Assembly (NCBI GenBank): GCA_033765345.1
Contig: JANRIC010000182.1
Location: forward strand, 1-21,383
Reading direction: 5' to 3'
Length of the DNA stretch: 21,383 nucleotides
From: JANRIC01 sp033765345
Lineage (GTDB): Bacteria > Bacteroidota > Bacteroidia > Cytophagales > Microscillaceae
The position numbers were made by a program, and so were the translations under genes. Shown here in pieces: positions 1 through 7,539 of this stretch. The notes under the pieces are model-generated. The model was not told the origin of the DNA. It saw only the letters and a program-made list of their open reading frames with translations, and ran no database searches. Every line of letters begins with the position of its first letter. The first letter of the stretch is position 1.

Positions 1-188
1 ATGACAACATTTTCTCCCTGTCATTCCGAGCGATAGCGAGGAATCTGAGCCTCTGTGCATCCGAGCATTCAGATTCCTCCTGCCGTCGGAATGACAACAT
101 TTTCTCCCTGTCATTCCGAGCGATAGCGAGGAATCTTAACGCTTCTTCATTCAGACGTAAAGATTCCTCCTTGCGTCGGAATGACAGG
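1..188. repeat. Tandem 90-nt palindromic intergenic repeat (REP-like)
   Basis: Positions 1-46 recur exactly at 91-136, giving a 90-nt period. Each unit has one arm starting GTCATTCCGAGCG (20-46 and 110-136) and a near-complementary arm ending CGTCGGAATGAC (71-95 and 161-185), so each can fold into a long hairpin with a variable 24-nt loop. Positions 1-19 are the tail of a further unit cut by the window edge. Similar GAGCG...GCGAGGAATCT hairpins are scattered between genes in many Bacteroidota. They are non-coding. The array lies just downstream of the CHAT gene stop at 227 and could act as a messenger end or stabiliser, which is inference. Confidence 0.85.
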
Positions 189-226
189 CTTGATTTTAGC
201 ATCATACCTTTCTCCCCACACCAGAC

Positions 227-2324
227 TTACTCCCCTACCATCACAAAAGCCCCCCAATAAAAAGGATATTTGTATTCGGCTTTGAGCTTTTCCTGAGCGA
301 GTTTGAAAGCCTCTCTTTTGGTCTTGCCGGAAAGCCACTGGGTGTAGAACTCCGTCATCAACTCCTGGGTGGCTTTGTCGTCTACACTCCAGAGCGACAT
401 CAGGATGGCCTTTGCACCTGCCTGCTGAAATCCTCGCTGTAAGCCGTAGACGCCTTCGCCGTATTGCACGTCGCCTTGCCCGGTCTGGCAGGCGGAGAGG
501 ACTACGAGGTCGGTATTATCCAGATTGAGGTTTTGGGCTTCGTAGGCACTCAGGAAGCCGTCTTCGGTGTCGTATTTTTCTTTGTCTTTGCTCTTGGCGT
601 AGGTACTGACTCCGGTGAGTACGATGCCGGAGCGCATCATGGGATTGCTTTTGAGTTCCTGGATATTGGTGGTTTTGAATCCTTGTAAACCGGCCACATC
701 AAAGTCCAGGTCTTCGGCTTCTCGGCTGAACTGGGGAGCTTTTTCATCGGGTTTCTTTTGGTTATTGGCAAAGAAAAAGCCGTGGGTAGCGATATGCAGC
801 ACTTTGGGGCTTTGGGCTTGTTTGATGACTTCCTCGAGGGCATTTGCACCCAGGTAGAGGGCGGCTTTTTGGTTTTTGGATTTGAATAGGTTAAATATCT
901 CTTGGGTCTCGATTTCAGTACCTACGAGATCCCTGAAATAAACATTGGCCAATTCTTCAACTGTTGTAGAAAAATCTTCTTCCCCACCTCCACGGGTTGC
1001 CGAGGGGTTTTGGGCAATTTGTTGATGTGTTTGAGCATCCAGATCATATTTGGGGCGACCCATCACTAAGCTCTCGCCTTGGGGGATGGTGGAGGGCTTT
1101 TTGACTTTTACCAGGTCTTTGGTGCTGCCCACCTGGTGGATTTCCAGTTCTTCAATCAGGTATTTGTTCGTGGCGGGGTTTTGCAGGGTATTGAGGTTGA
1201 TCTGGTGGTAGACTCCGTCGGCAGAGAGATAGACCTTGTGGATTCCTGAGAGCTTTTCGGCGATGGGTTGCCAGTATTGCTCGAAACTCAATTGGTCGGA
1301 CAACTTGATATGATTGCGGTAATAGGCCAGATATCTACCTTCCAGCTCATTACCATTGGGCAGGATGACGATTTCGGGTTGGTCTTTGGTATCGGGTTTT
1401 ACAATCAAGGCGATATAGAGTACGGAGTCCGTCCACTCTTTATCATAATATTCAGTACGGATGATCTCAATGGCGGCTTCGCCAGGCTGGAGTTTTTGGC
1501 GTATATCCGTCCAGGTGTAGCAAGTTTTGTCTGTGTCTTTCGCCAAGGGTTGAGATTTGAAGGCAAGACTATTGTCATAAATCCAGGCACTAAGTACGGG
1601 AATTTGTCGATAAGCTTTGAGGACGAAAGAATTATAGATTTCAAATTTATTTCTCAATGTTTTGGAATATTTCTCTTTTCCTATTTCAGAAAGACGGGCA
1701 ATGTCACTTTTACCATTCTCGATGAGAATTTGGGAAGCTTCAAAGTACAATGGTTGTGCTTGGGCATATTTATCTTGTCTTTCGTATAATCCTGTCAGAT
1801 TATTGCATGAGAGTGCATAATCAGTGTGATTCTTGCCTAAGACTTCGGCACGTATATCTATGGCTTCTATAAATAAAGCCTCTGCTTTCTCATATAAACC
1901 TTGATCTTGGTAACAAAATGCCAGATTGTTACAAGCATTGGCATAATCAGGATGTTTTTTGCCTAAAACCTCCTCCTTGATATTTTTAGCTTCTAAAAAA
2001 AGGGGGTTCGGCCTTGGTATATTCTCCCTGATCTTCATACAACCCAGCCAGATTGTTTAATGAAAGGGCGTAGCCAGGGTGTTTTTTACCTAAAGCTTTG
2101 GCTTTAATATCTCTGGCTTCCAGATACAAGGGTTCGGCCTTGGTATATTCGCTTTGCTTTTGATACAATACAGCCAAACTATTTAAATGAGAGGCATATT
2201 CAGGATGATGCTTGCCTGGATTTTGAGCGATGATATTTTTGGCTTCCAGGTACAAAGCTTCAGCTTGTGAGTAAAGCCCTTTTTCAAAGGCAACGACGAG
2301 GTCGCTTAAAGCGACCTCGTCGTT
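227..2324 (-). pseudogene. TPR-CHAT domain protein, frameshifted and 5'-truncated
   Basis: The reading frame from ATG 2038 to the stop at 227 encodes 603 residues. It has two 42-residue tetratricopeptide repeats, a linker, and a C-terminal CHAT domain (about residues 260-603). CHAT domains are caspase-like proteases. The catalytic His is in IATHGFF (His419) and the Cys in LSACQTGQG (Cys517), both intact. Upstream, 1986-2280 encodes two more repeats of the same 42-residue register (LYLEA...GKKHP..Y...LNNLA.LY) in another frame. The frames are separated at about 1996-2006, where the plus strand reads A7G5. G4 would restore EPLFLEAKNI. The 603-residue ORF begins by reading the preceding repeat out of frame, so ATG 2038 is not a natural start. 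No ATG exists further up: the upstream frame opens after a TAA near 2332, inside a palindrome. The gene has therefore lost its 5' end and carries a frameshift, unless the shift is programmed or a sequencing error. The CHAT part alone could still be made. Confidence 0.8.
2292..2324. repeat. Perfect 16-bp-arm palindrome at the broken end of the CHAT gene
   Basis: AACGACGAGGTCGCTT (2292-2307), one base, then its exact reverse complement (2309-2324). The stem is GC-rich and has no T-run directly after it on either strand, so it is not a classic terminator. It falls exactly where the TPR-CHAT frame loses its start. It could be an inverted duplication made when the gene was broken, a mobile hairpin, or a protein-binding site. 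Confidence 0.8.
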
Positions 2325-2415
2325 TGGATAAATTTATCTTCAAGTAAAATCATAAAGAGCCGATTTTTTAACATTCGGGAAGGCTAAGGTTTTAAATTTT
2401 GGATAGTGTTAGTTT

Positions 2416-2615
2416 TTAACTGATAACATTAAGATTATATTGATACGCCCAAAGTTTGAAATGTAAATTTAACATATACTCTTTTTTAGAAAAAGATAAA
2501 GTTTTGCGTACAAATCTGCTAAACCTTTGTCTAATAGTATTGTTGAGTCTTTCTACGTGATTGGTCAGTCCTGTTTCTTTGCCTACCTTTGTATGCGTTT
2601 CTTCGGGCAGACAAT
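2416..2615 (-). mobile_element. IS1-family transposase C-terminal remnant
   Basis: An open minus-strand frame that is missing its start encodes about 66 residues ending at TAA 2416-2418. It contains THTKVGKETGLTNHVERLNN followed by TIRQRFSRFVRKTLSFSKK. This is the hallmark end of the IS1-type DDE transposase (InsB), where the Glu of HVER is a catalytic acidic residue. An intact orf would need well over 100 residues before this point. Those are missing: the frame runs directly into the inverted-repeat element at 2616. Downstream, about 2378-2410 (TTTTGGATAGTGTT) resembles the terminal inverted repeat region of IS1-type elements, but I see no matching left end. It is a dead fragment. Confidence 0.8.
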
Positions 2616-2718
2616 TATACCCAAATTAAAGTGATTTGCCTGATTTTCTTGATTGATTAACTTGATTATTCATGATTTAATAGCTAAAATTTCGGAAAAC
2701 CACTTCGGTTTGAGTATA
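2616..2718. repeat. Short element with terminal inverted repeats, copy A (MITE-like)
   Basis: The left end TATACCCAAATTAAAGTGA and the right end, reverse-complemented (TATACTCAAACCGAAGTGG), match at 14 of 19 positions, all differences being transitions. The interior is AT-rich, with GATT at 2633, 2642, 2651, 2655, 2664 and 2674, mostly 9-10 nt apart. A second copy with the same ends and interior lies at 14117-14243. It has no coding capacity. The size, the inverted ends and the dispersed copies fit a miniature inverted-repeat element or a folding intergenic repeat. No target duplication is clear. Confidence 0.7.
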
Positions 2719-2736
2719 AATGAATTTACAGCCCAG

Positions 2737-2904
2737 ATGGGTATAGATGCGGATAAATTTTTTGCATATTGTAAGAAGCAGGACATTGGGCTACCATACG
2801 TAGGTGAATGGAAACAGATTGAGCTTAAAAACGGCACCAAGTTGAATTATTATCAATTTGAAATCAGTCCGGGAAAATATAAAAACTTCAGTCCTAAAAG
2901 GTAA
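2737..2904 (+). CDS. Hypothetical 55-residue protein, possibly a gene remnant
   Basis: I do not recognise this protein. From ATG 2737 it begins MGIDADKFFAYCKKQDIGLP and ends in a basic stretch, KYKNFSPKR. Its composition is protein-like (alternating charged and aromatic residues) rather than typical of a shadow frame. The frame stays open back through the inverted-repeat element to 2653, but those residues come from repeat DNA and are unlikely to be native. It may be the 3' piece of a gene broken by the element, or a chance ORF. It is convergent with the LRR lipoprotein gene, with 5 nt between the stops. No promoter or ribosome-binding site is visible. Confidence 0.3.
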   Translation: MGIDADKFFAYCKKQDIGLPYVGEWKQIELKNGTKLNYYQFEISPGKYKNFSPKR

Positions 2905-2909
2905 AAGAC

Positions 2910-3749
2910 TTAGTAGTCGAGGACAATCTCCGTATTGGGAAGCCATTCACGGATTTTAGCGAGTTCGGAATCGGGGATTTGTGTACCGTGCAGATATAAA
3001 ACCTCAAGTTTTACTAAGTTTTTGATGGATTTGGGCAATTTTTGAATGGGATTATTTCTTAAATCCAGTGCAGACAATTGCTTCATTCCAAGAATGACTT
3101 TGGGAAAGCTTTTAAATTTATTCCCATTCAAATAAAGTCCGTTTACCTGCTTTAATTTATCCATATCATTGGGCAAGGATTCCAGATTGTTTTTATCCAA
3201 ATAAAGTAAGGCAAGTTTTTGCTTATCGCCTAAAAAAGAAACTACGTCTTTGATCTTAATTTTTGGATTTGCACTTAAAATAAACACCTCTAGACTATCC
3301 AGTCCTTTTATTTGTCTGGGGATATCGCTTAGATTTAAATTACTAAGTGTTAGATACTGCAAATTGGGAAGTTGTGTCAGAATATTAAAAGTAGAGTGTG
3401 CATCCAAACCCTTATTATCTCTGAGCAAAAGTAACTGCAGATTTTTAAGCATAACCAGACTATCAGGCAGCCTTTTCAAATGATTTTCACTCAGGGTAAG
3501 ATGCTGTAAATACTTAAGCCTTCCGATAGACTCGGGCAGTTCCCGGAGTCCTTGCCCTTTGAGATCAAGCATATATACTTTTTCAGGGGCAGCCAGGGCA
3601 TCCTCCAGGGATGTGTATTCTTTTTCACGCCTCAGAAGAGAGTCAGGTAGCGGCGGAGGCAAGGCATTTTGCGTTTTGGCTGTTTGCGTACAGGAGCTTA
3701 GACCGAAAAAAAATACGGTGCTGAAAATGATGGATAGGCAGTTTTTCAT
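2910..3749 (-). CDS. Leucine-rich-repeat lipoprotein
   Basis: A protein of 279 residues. The start at 3749 gives a lipoprotein signal, MKNCLSIIFSTVFFFGLSSC, with the lipidated Cys at position 20, so it should be anchored in the cell envelope. A longer frame to ATG 3818 exists but would bury the signal peptide and read through the -7 box at 3773-3780. After a Pro-rich linker come roughly eight leucine-rich repeats of about 23 residues (pattern L..L.L..N.L..LP..I..L), for example YLQHLTLSENHLKRLPDSL. Such LRRs bind proteins and have no catalytic residues. The partner is unknown. The gene appears to be a single transcription unit. It ends close to the decayed repeat patch but is itself intact. 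Confidence 0.85.
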   Translation of the reverse strand: MKNCLSIIFSTVFFFGLSSCTQTAKTQNALPPPLPDSLLRREKEYTSLEDALAAPEKVYMLDLKGQGLRELPESIGRLKYLQHLTLSENHLKRLPDSLVMLKNLQLLLLRDNKGLDAHSTFNILTQLPNLQYLTLSNLNLSDIPRQIKGLDSLEVFILSANPKIKIKDVVSFLGDKQKLALLYLDKNNLESLPNDMDKLKQVNGLYLNGNKFKSFPKVILGMKQLSALDLRNNPIQKLPKSIKNLVKLEVLYLHGTQIPDSELAKIREWLPNTEIVLDY

Positions 3750-3772
3750 AATTAAACGGTCTTTTTGATTTT

Positions 3773-3780
3773 CAAATTTA
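3773..3780 (-). promoter_or_regulatory. Bacteroidota -7 box for the LRR lipoprotein gene
   Basis: The minus strand reads TAAATTTG, a perfect match to the TAnnTTTG box of the Bacteroidota primary sigma factor, with 23 nt before ATG 3749. No good -33 TTTG is found at the usual spacing. Confidence 0.45.
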
Positions 3781-4080
3781 GCTTTAAAACACACAAAATC
3801 GGATAATTTTTGGTACAAGATTTTTTAGGGAATGCACCTGACTTCCTGATCCGGTTTTTGGGTGAGTATTTCGCTTTTTGCTTTAATTTGCTGCACGGTG
3901 CAGGAGATGCCTTTCGTCATTGCTCAAGGCTGTTGCAGGGGTGCAAGAGCTTCACCTGAAAAAATAGACCTTCGTCAGTTTTAGTTTAGATACTATCTTA
4001 AACTTTCCAATAAAGTGATATGCTCCTGGAAATCCAGGCGAACACCTAAGTCCGTAAGCTGCTGTGAAGCAAAGAATCAA
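3781..4080. other. Gene-poor interval between polA and the LRR gene
   Basis: About 300 nt without a recognisable gene. It holds a perfect small hairpin CTGCAC-G-GTGCAG near 3891-3903 and another, CCTGG-AAAT-CCAGG, near 4025-4038. Two short minus-strand frames look faintly protein-like. One is a 31-residue ORF (3825-3920, beginning MTKGISCTVQQIKAK). The other is a startless stretch ending at 3993 (ASQQLTDLGVRLDFQEHITL...). Both could be debris of a lost gene. On the plus strand the interval ends in a hairpin with a T-run (4082-4116) although no plus-strand gene precedes it, so a small RNA is possible. None of these is strong. Confidence 0.35.
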
Positions 4081-4081
4081 C

Positions 4082-4116
4082 CCAAAAGTCTGCTACCAAC
4101 AGGCTTTTGGATTTTT
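4082..4116. terminator. Rho-independent terminator after polA
   Basis: CCAAAAGTCTG (4082-4092) pairs with CAGGCTTTTGG (4100-4110) with one G-T wobble and a 7-nt loop. It lies 18 nt beyond the polA stop. The better T-run (4112-4116) is on the plus strand. On the minus strand the tract after the stem is TTGATTCTTT, which is weaker. It is probably used by polA and may also stop plus-strand transcripts. Confidence 0.6.
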
Positions 4117-4127
4117 ACTATCCCCCT

Positions 4128-7007
4128 CTAATGCGCCTCCAGCCAATTCTCCCCTACACCTATTCCGATCTCCATTGGTACCACCAGAGGTAAGGCATTT
4201 TTCATCAAATCTTCTACGGCAGGCTTAAGGGTGTCGAGTTCGTCCTTGAGCACTTCAAATACGAGTTCGTCGTGTACCTGAAGGATCATACGGCTACGAA
4301 GTTTTTCTTTTTGGATAAAATTGTGAATGTTAATCATAGCCAGTTTGATCATATCAGCAGCACTTCCCTGGATAGGCGCATTGATGGCGTTGCGTTCGGC
4401 GATACCCCGCTCTACCATATTGCGTGCATTGATATTGCGTAGGTAGCGTCGGCGGCCGAAGATTGTTTCTACAAATTCCCGCTCACGGGCTTCATTTACT
4501 ACTCGATCCATATACTTTTTGATGGCGGGAAATTCTTCAAAATAAGCCTGGATAATTTCTGCGGCTTCGGTGCGGGGGATGTTCAGCCTTTGAGAAAGTC
4601 CGTGTGCTGAAATGCCATAAATTATTCCAAAATTGGCGGTTTTGGCTTTGCTACGCATTTGGGAGTCTACCTGATCAAGTGGTACTTTGTAAATTTTAGC
4701 AGCCGTGGTGGCATGGATGTCTCTTCCGTTTTTGAAGGCTTCGATCATGGTCTCGTCGCCGCTAAAAGCTGCCATAATCCGCAGCTCAATCTGCGAATAA
4801 TCTGCTGATAAAATGACCGAATCAGGATTACCTGCCACAAAAGCTTTGCGAATGCTACGCCCTCTTTCAGTACGAATGGGGATATTTTGCAAATTCGGAT
4901 TCACGGAACTCAAGCGACCCGTAGCTGCCACAGCCTGATTAAAAGAAGTGTGTACCCTTCCGGTTCGTGGATTAATCAGACCGGGAAGGGCATCCACATA
5001 GGTATTTTTGAGTTTTACCAACTCCCGATAGTCCAGTATATCAGAAACAATACGGTGCTTATCGGCCAAACGTATCAGTATTTCTTCGCCAGTAGCATAC
5101 TGTCCTGTTTTGGTTTTTTTGGGTTTGTCTTCCAGTTTCAGCTTTTCAAATAAGATAAGGCCAAGTTGCCTGGGTGAATCAATGTTAAATTCTTCTTCGG
5201 CGTGTTTGAAAATAGATTTTTGTAGCTGAATAATGTCTTCTGTGAGTTCCTTGGAGATTTGGGAGAGGTTGTTGGGCTCAATTCTTACACCAGTCATTTC
5301 CATTTCTGCCAAGACGGGAATCAGAGGCGTTTCCAATTCATAAAAGACCTTCTCAAGGGGGCTGTGGGTATCCTTGATTAGGTGGCTAAGAGCTTCCTGC
5401 GGACTGAGCAGCGGGTTGCGGAGGTGATTTTCCAATACGTATTTGAGCTGTAGGGTAATATCGGCATCTTCTCCGGCATATTCTCGAATCAGATCAATGG
5501 CTACATCCCGCATATTTCCCTGGTTTAGTCCTTTTTTACCAATCAGTTCCTCGATGTGTACGGTGGCATAGTTCAAATAATTCTCGGCAAGTACGTCCAT
5601 ATTGTGGCGGGTATCGGGCGCAATGAGGTAATGTGCCAGCATCGTATCAAAAAGTTTTCCTTCAATTTGAATGTGGTACTTTTTGAGTACACTCAGGTCA
5701 TATTTGATGTTTTGACCGATTTTACGGATATGCGGATTTTCAAATACTGGGCGAAAATCTTGGAGCATTGCCATGACTTCATCGCTTATATCTGCTGGGT
5801 CATGCGCCGGAACGGGTACATAATACGCTTCGCTCGGATAGGTAGAAAAGGCAATGCCAACTAGGGCAGCATCCAGGGCATCAATGCCCGTAGTTTCAGT
5901 ATCAAAGCAAAATTCATCCTGATTCTCTAGATGTTTGACCAGTCTTCGGCGTAGCTCAGGGGTATCTATCAAATAATAATGGTGTACGGTATCCTGTATA
6001 GAAGACATGGGCTTTTCAGGAATACTTTGGGGAATTTCTTCTTCAACTGCTGCTTCGGCAGGTGCACCGAAAAGACTTTGTTGATTGGGGTCTACTTTTT
6101 TGCTTTTTTTGGCGGCAGGTTTAGGCTCTGTGGTGCCTTCTTTGAAAAGGCGGCTTTTGAGAGTGCGGAATTCAAGTTCATCAAAAAGAGCCTTGACTTT
6201 TTCTTCATTCATTGGCACCATTTTGAGTTCTTCAGGTTGGAACTCGACGGGTACGTTGATGTCAATGGTTGCCAAGCGTTTGGATAAAATACCTTGCTCG
6301 GCAAATTCTATGACTTTTTCTTTTTGTTTGCCTTTGAGTTTGTCGGCATTGGCAATGAGACCTTCTACTGTATCAAATTCTTTGAGGAGCTTGGCAGCGG
6401 TTTTGGCGCCGATTCCAGGGATTCCGGGGATATTGTCTACGGCATCTCCCTGTAATCCTAATAAATCAATGACCTGGTCTACCCTTTGGATGTCAAATTT
6501 TCCCAAAACCTCTTTGATTCCCCAGATGTCCACATCATTGCCCAGGAAAGCAGGTTTGTAGAGCAATATATTTTCCTCGACCAATTGGGCATAATCCTTA
6601 TCGGGTGTCATCATATAGACTTTAAATTCACCTGTTTGGGCGGCCTTTTTGGCGATAGTTCCGATGATATCGTCGGCTTCATAGCCTGGTCTGACAAGGA
6701 TAGGGATGTTAAAAGCTTCTACCATTTTATAGACATAAGGGATGGCAATCGAGATGTCTTCGGGCTGTTCATCACGATGGGCTTTATATTCCTTGAATTC
6801 TATATGGCGAAAGGTGGGTTCTGCGGTGTCAAAAGCCACACCGATATGGGTAGGATTTTCTCTTTTGATCAAATCCAGCAAGGTATTGGTAAAACCCAGC
6901 ACTGCCCCAGTATTCATTTCTTTGGAGTTGATCCGGGGGGTTTTGCTAAAGGCAAAGTGCGCCCGATAAATCAGCGCCATGGCATCGAGTAAAAAAAGTT
7001 TATTCAT
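4128..7007 (-). CDS. polA: DNA polymerase I
   Basis: 959 residues, the usual length for a three-domain Pol I. It fills gaps after Okazaki-primer removal and excision repair. Residues 1 to about 300 are the 5'-3' flap exonuclease (MNKLFLLDAMALIYRAHFAF; acidic EADDIIG; helix-hairpin-helix GIPGIGAKTAAKLL). About 345-550 is the 3'-5' proofreading exonuclease with an intact DxE in FDTETTG (about residue 367) and YDLSVLKKY. The polymerase follows: motif A with DYSQIELR (Asp about 735), the O-helix KTANFGIIYG (about 786-795), and motif C HDELVFEV (from 911). Proofreading therefore appears active, unlike in some Pol I enzymes. A Lys/Pro/Ala-rich linker with a QQSLFG motif separates exonuclease from proofreading domain. 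That motif resembles a sliding-clamp-binding peptide (inference). The start is well defined by the N-terminal motif. It is transcribed alone, with a palindrome just upstream. Confidence 0.97.
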   Translation of the reverse strand: MNKLFLLDAMALIYRAHFAFSKTPRINSKEMNTGAVLGFTNTLLDLIKRENPTHIGVAFDTAEPTFRHIEFKEYKAHRDEQPEDISIAIPYVYKMVEAFNIPILVRPGYEADDIIGTIAKKAAQTGEFKVYMMTPDKDYAQLVEENILLYKPAFLGNDVDIWGIKEVLGKFDIQRVDQVIDLLGLQGDAVDNIPGIPGIGAKTAAKLLKEFDTVEGLIANADKLKGKQKEKVIEFAEQGILSKRLATIDINVPVEFQPEELKMVPMNEEKVKALFDELEFRTLKSRLFKEGTTEPKPAAKKSKKVDPNQQSLFGAPAEAAVEEEIPQSIPEKPMSSIQDTVHHYYLIDTPELRRRLVKHLENQDEFCFDTETTGIDALDAALVGIAFSTYPSEAYYVPVPAHDPADISDEVMAMLQDFRPVFENPHIRKIGQNIKYDLSVLKKYHIQIEGKLFDTMLAHYLIAPDTRHNMDVLAENYLNYATVHIEELIGKKGLNQGNMRDVAIDLIREYAGEDADITLQLKYVLENHLRNPLLSPQEALSHLIKDTHSPLEKVFYELETPLIPVLAEMEMTGVRIEPNNLSQISKELTEDIIQLQKSIFKHAEEEFNIDSPRQLGLILFEKLKLEDKPKKTKTGQYATGEEILIRLADKHRIVSDILDYRELVKLKNTYVDALPGLINPRTGRVHTSFNQAVAATGRLSSVNPNLQNIPIRTERGRSIRKAFVAGNPDSVILSADYSQIELRIMAAFSGDETMIEAFKNGRDIHATTAAKIYKVPLDQVDSQMRSKAKTANFGIIYGISAHGLSQRLNIPRTEAAEIIQAYFEEFPAIKKYMDRVVNEAREREFVETIFGRRRYLRNINARNMVERGIAERNAINAPIQGSAADMIKLAMINIHNFIQKEKLRSRMILQVHDELVFEVLKDELDTLKPAVEDLMKNALPLVVPMEIGIGVGENWLEAH

Positions 7008-7051
7008 CGGGTTTATATTAATGATTTCATATTACAAGAGTTGTGATCAAT

Positions 7052-7069
7052 TCAGAAATTGATTTCTGA
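7052..7069. promoter_or_regulatory. Palindrome upstream of polA
   Basis: TCAGAAAT-TG-ATTTCTGA is a perfect 8-bp-arm inverted repeat 45 nt before the polA ATG. An overlapping alternative, ATCAATT...AATTGAT, uses part of the same bases. It could be an operator or a leader hairpin. No factor can be named. Confidence 0.35.
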
Positions 7070-7100
7070 TGACAAAAACTGTATCTTTTGGACTGAATAA

Positions 7101-7412
7101 TCAGTTGATTTTTTCCAACAAAGTACGAAAAGCAATCACTTTACCGCCGAATTTATCTTGAAGATCATTTTGCAGCCTGGGTGCTTGATAATCGGAATAT
7201 TCCAGAAATGTCTTTAGGTCTTTTAGATAAAATTGCAGGGCATACGTGCTAGTACCGGGTGTATCTCCGTGATTGCTGATCAATTTGAATAACTTATGCT
7301 CCATAAAAAGCCCGGTTTGGAGGAAGTCTGGAATGTGTTTGCCTTTGAGCCAAACCAAGAAATCCTTTATAATGTCGTCTTCTATATTAAATGTGATATT
7401 GTACAAAATCAT
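7101..7412 (-). CDS. DUF4286 family protein
   Basis: 103 residues, beginning MILYNITFNIEDDIIKDFLV and ending FGGKVIAFRTLLEKIN. The start motif (I-Y-N-[IV]-T-x-[NK]-[IV]), the WL...HIPDFLQTG segment and the terminal F...[KV].AFRT.L signature are those of DUF4286, a small soluble ferredoxin-fold-like family found almost only in Bacteroidota. Its function is unknown. There is no signal peptide and no transmembrane segment. It lies between polA and the acyl-CoA synthetase with about 90 and 127 nt gaps and has no clear operon partner. The full family length appears present. Confidence 0.85.
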   Translation of the reverse strand: MILYNITFNIEDDIIKDFLVWLKGKHIPDFLQTGLFMEHKLFKLISNHGDTPGTSTYALQFYLKDLKTFLEYSDYQAPRLQNDLQDKFGGKVIAFRTLLEKIN

Positions 7413-7539
7413 GGCTTAATTTTTTTAGTCTGTAGCTGATTGTCCATAGAAATTTTTCCGTTATTTGGATTTGAAACCTGACACAGCTTAGAGTCGCAAG
7501 ATAAGCATCAGTCATGATTTTAGCCAATATTCGCCTAAT

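Noticed and set aside
1..188. CRISPR array
   Set aside because: The repeats are 90-nt palindromic units with hairpin arms rather than short repeats with unique spacers, and no cas genes are present.
227..2324. TPR-CHAT as a CRISPR type III-E (craspase) or other defence component
   Set aside because: There is no effector nuclease, cas gene or other defence partner nearby. Standalone TPR-CHAT proteins are common in Bacteroidota, and this one is broken.
3750..3818. 23-codon extension of the LRR lipoprotein
   Set aside because: It would place the lipoprotein signal peptide internally and overlaps a -7 box.
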